Source: Thermoplasmata archaeon (GTDB lineage Archaea; Thermoplasmatota; Thermoplasmata; WALJ01). Taken from it: a stretch of 5,939 nucleotides of DNA. Made by a program: the position numbers and the translations under genes. The notes below the pieces were generated by a model. It saw nothing but the letters and a program-made list of their open reading frames with translations. It did no database searches and had not been told where the DNA came from. The stretch is taken from NCBI GenBank assembly GCA_015522885.1, contig WALJ01000145.1:1-5939 (forward strand), given 5' to 3'. Below are positions 5,467 through 5,939 of this stretch, piece by piece (position 1 is the first letter of the stretch; every line of letters starts with the position of its first letter).

Positions 5467-5939
5467 ATGAGGCGGGAATAAGGCATGATCATCCCTTCGA
5501 TACCCTCGAAATCAGGGTTATCCGGCAAATTTCCGCCGAACCACAACTCAAAATCTTTGAATGTTTTCAAGGCTTCTTCCCACGGTGCATCATCGGACAG
5601 ATTGGAAAAAATCACCTTTTTCACACCATAATCAGCCAGAATCCGGGCGATTTCGCCCATATCTTCGGGGATATCCCCCCATTTCAGTATCCCTGAAAAG
5701 TAGTCCACGCATACGGCTATGTTTTCTGACATTTCGGCCGCTTTTCTTATCTCGTCCATGCTTCTCACGCTTTTTGTCCCTATCACCGCAGTTTCCACCC
5801 CGAGTATGAGCGCATCTTCTACCACCCCGACCTCTCTGAAGCCGCCGTCCATCCACAGAGCGAATTCTTCCGCCAGCCTGCTTACGGTCTCTATCTGAAT
5901 TTTATTCTTTTCTATCCCCTCAATATCCACTATGTAGAA
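5457..5939 (-). CDS. HisA-like (COG1411-type) TIM-barrel protein, C-terminal part (runs off right edge)
   Basis: The frame stays open through the window edge. A GTG at 5930 could be read as a start, but the codons beyond it (Phe-Tyr-Ile) continue the family motif, a beta strand ending in VDIEGI as in HisA VDLDGA. The gene therefore begins outside, probably about 45 codons further on. The 160 visible residues are the rest of a half-barrel-repeat protein related to ProFAR isomerase (HisA), of the type found mainly in archaea and annotated only as HisA-related. The first phosphate-binding part is kept: MDGGFR followed by AVIGTKS, matching HisA GGGIR and VIGT. VCVDYFSG places an Asp where HisA has its second catalytic Asp. 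The second half is shortened, and the final phosphate loop is replaced by GMIMPYSRLIHS, so histidine synthesis is doubtful. It converges on the small gene with a 10 bp overlap. The reaction is unknown. Confidence 0.85.
   Translation of the reverse strand, partial: FYIVDIEGIEKNKIQIETVSRLAEEFALWMDGGFREVGVVEDALILGVETAVIGTKSVRSMDEIRKAAEMSENIAVCVDYFSGILKWGDIPEDMGEIARILADYGVKKVIFSNLSDDAPWEEALKTFKDFELWFGGNLPDNPDFEGIEGMIMPYSRLIHS

Noticed and set aside
5617..5621. Plus-strand T5 tract as a terminator for the serA transcript
   Set aside because: It lies about 150 bases inside the convergent gene, where T-runs arise from Lys/Phe codons; there is no independent support.
5930..5930. GTG at 5928-5930 as the true start of the HisA-like gene
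   Set aside because: The frame is open beyond it and the preceding residues (Phe-Tyr-Ile) continue a core beta strand of the fold. The N-terminal barrel strands would be missing if it were the start.

Overview
The window looks archaeal, most likely a euryarchaeon and possibly one of the Thermoplasmata. This rests on a C-terminal PGF-type sorting signal on a surface protein, AT-rich box A promoters instead of -35/-10 pairs, genes whose start codon lies about 25-32 bases from box A (leaderless or nearly so), and a HisA-like TIM-barrel protein (COG1411 type) best known from archaea. The lineage is inference. I see no mobile element, RNA gene or CRISPR array.

Layout, left to right. Bases 1-551, minus strand: the first 183 codons of a single-pass membrane protein that runs off the left edge; it has no stop inside the window and is easily missed. 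Bases 607-3222, minus strand: a large secreted solute-binding protein of the peptide/nickel ABC class (SBP_bac_5), with an inserted beta-rich segment, two tandem Ig-like domains and a PGF-CTERM-like anchor. Bases 3359-4162, minus strand: the membrane phosphatase UppP. A 69-75 bp divergent promoter region follows. Bases 4238-5194, plus strand: a short-form D-3-phosphoglycerate dehydrogenase (serA), whose last 10 bases overlap a small unrecognised gene (5185-5466). That gene overlaps by 10 bp, tail to tail, a HisA-like gene (5457 to beyond the right edge, minus strand).

Functionally, the left 4.2 kb concerns the cell envelope: a membrane-anchored extracytoplasmic protein, a glycosylation-prone surface-anchored solute receptor, and an enzyme that recycles the polyprenyl lipid carrier used in glycan assembly. 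The three genes share a strand, but each has its own promoter-like sequence and T-rich tracts separate them, so they are probably not one operon. The right 1.7 kb is metabolic: serine biosynthesis (serA, perhaps translationally coupled to the small gene) and a HisA relative of unknown reaction.

No wholly new system is evident. The best leads are the extra domain inside the solute-binding protein, the pairing of a sequon-rich surface protein with uppP, and the unknown small gene behind serA. The longest stretches without a gene are 136 bp (3223-3358) and about 75 bp (4163-4237); both are accounted for by promoters, leader and terminator-like tracts.
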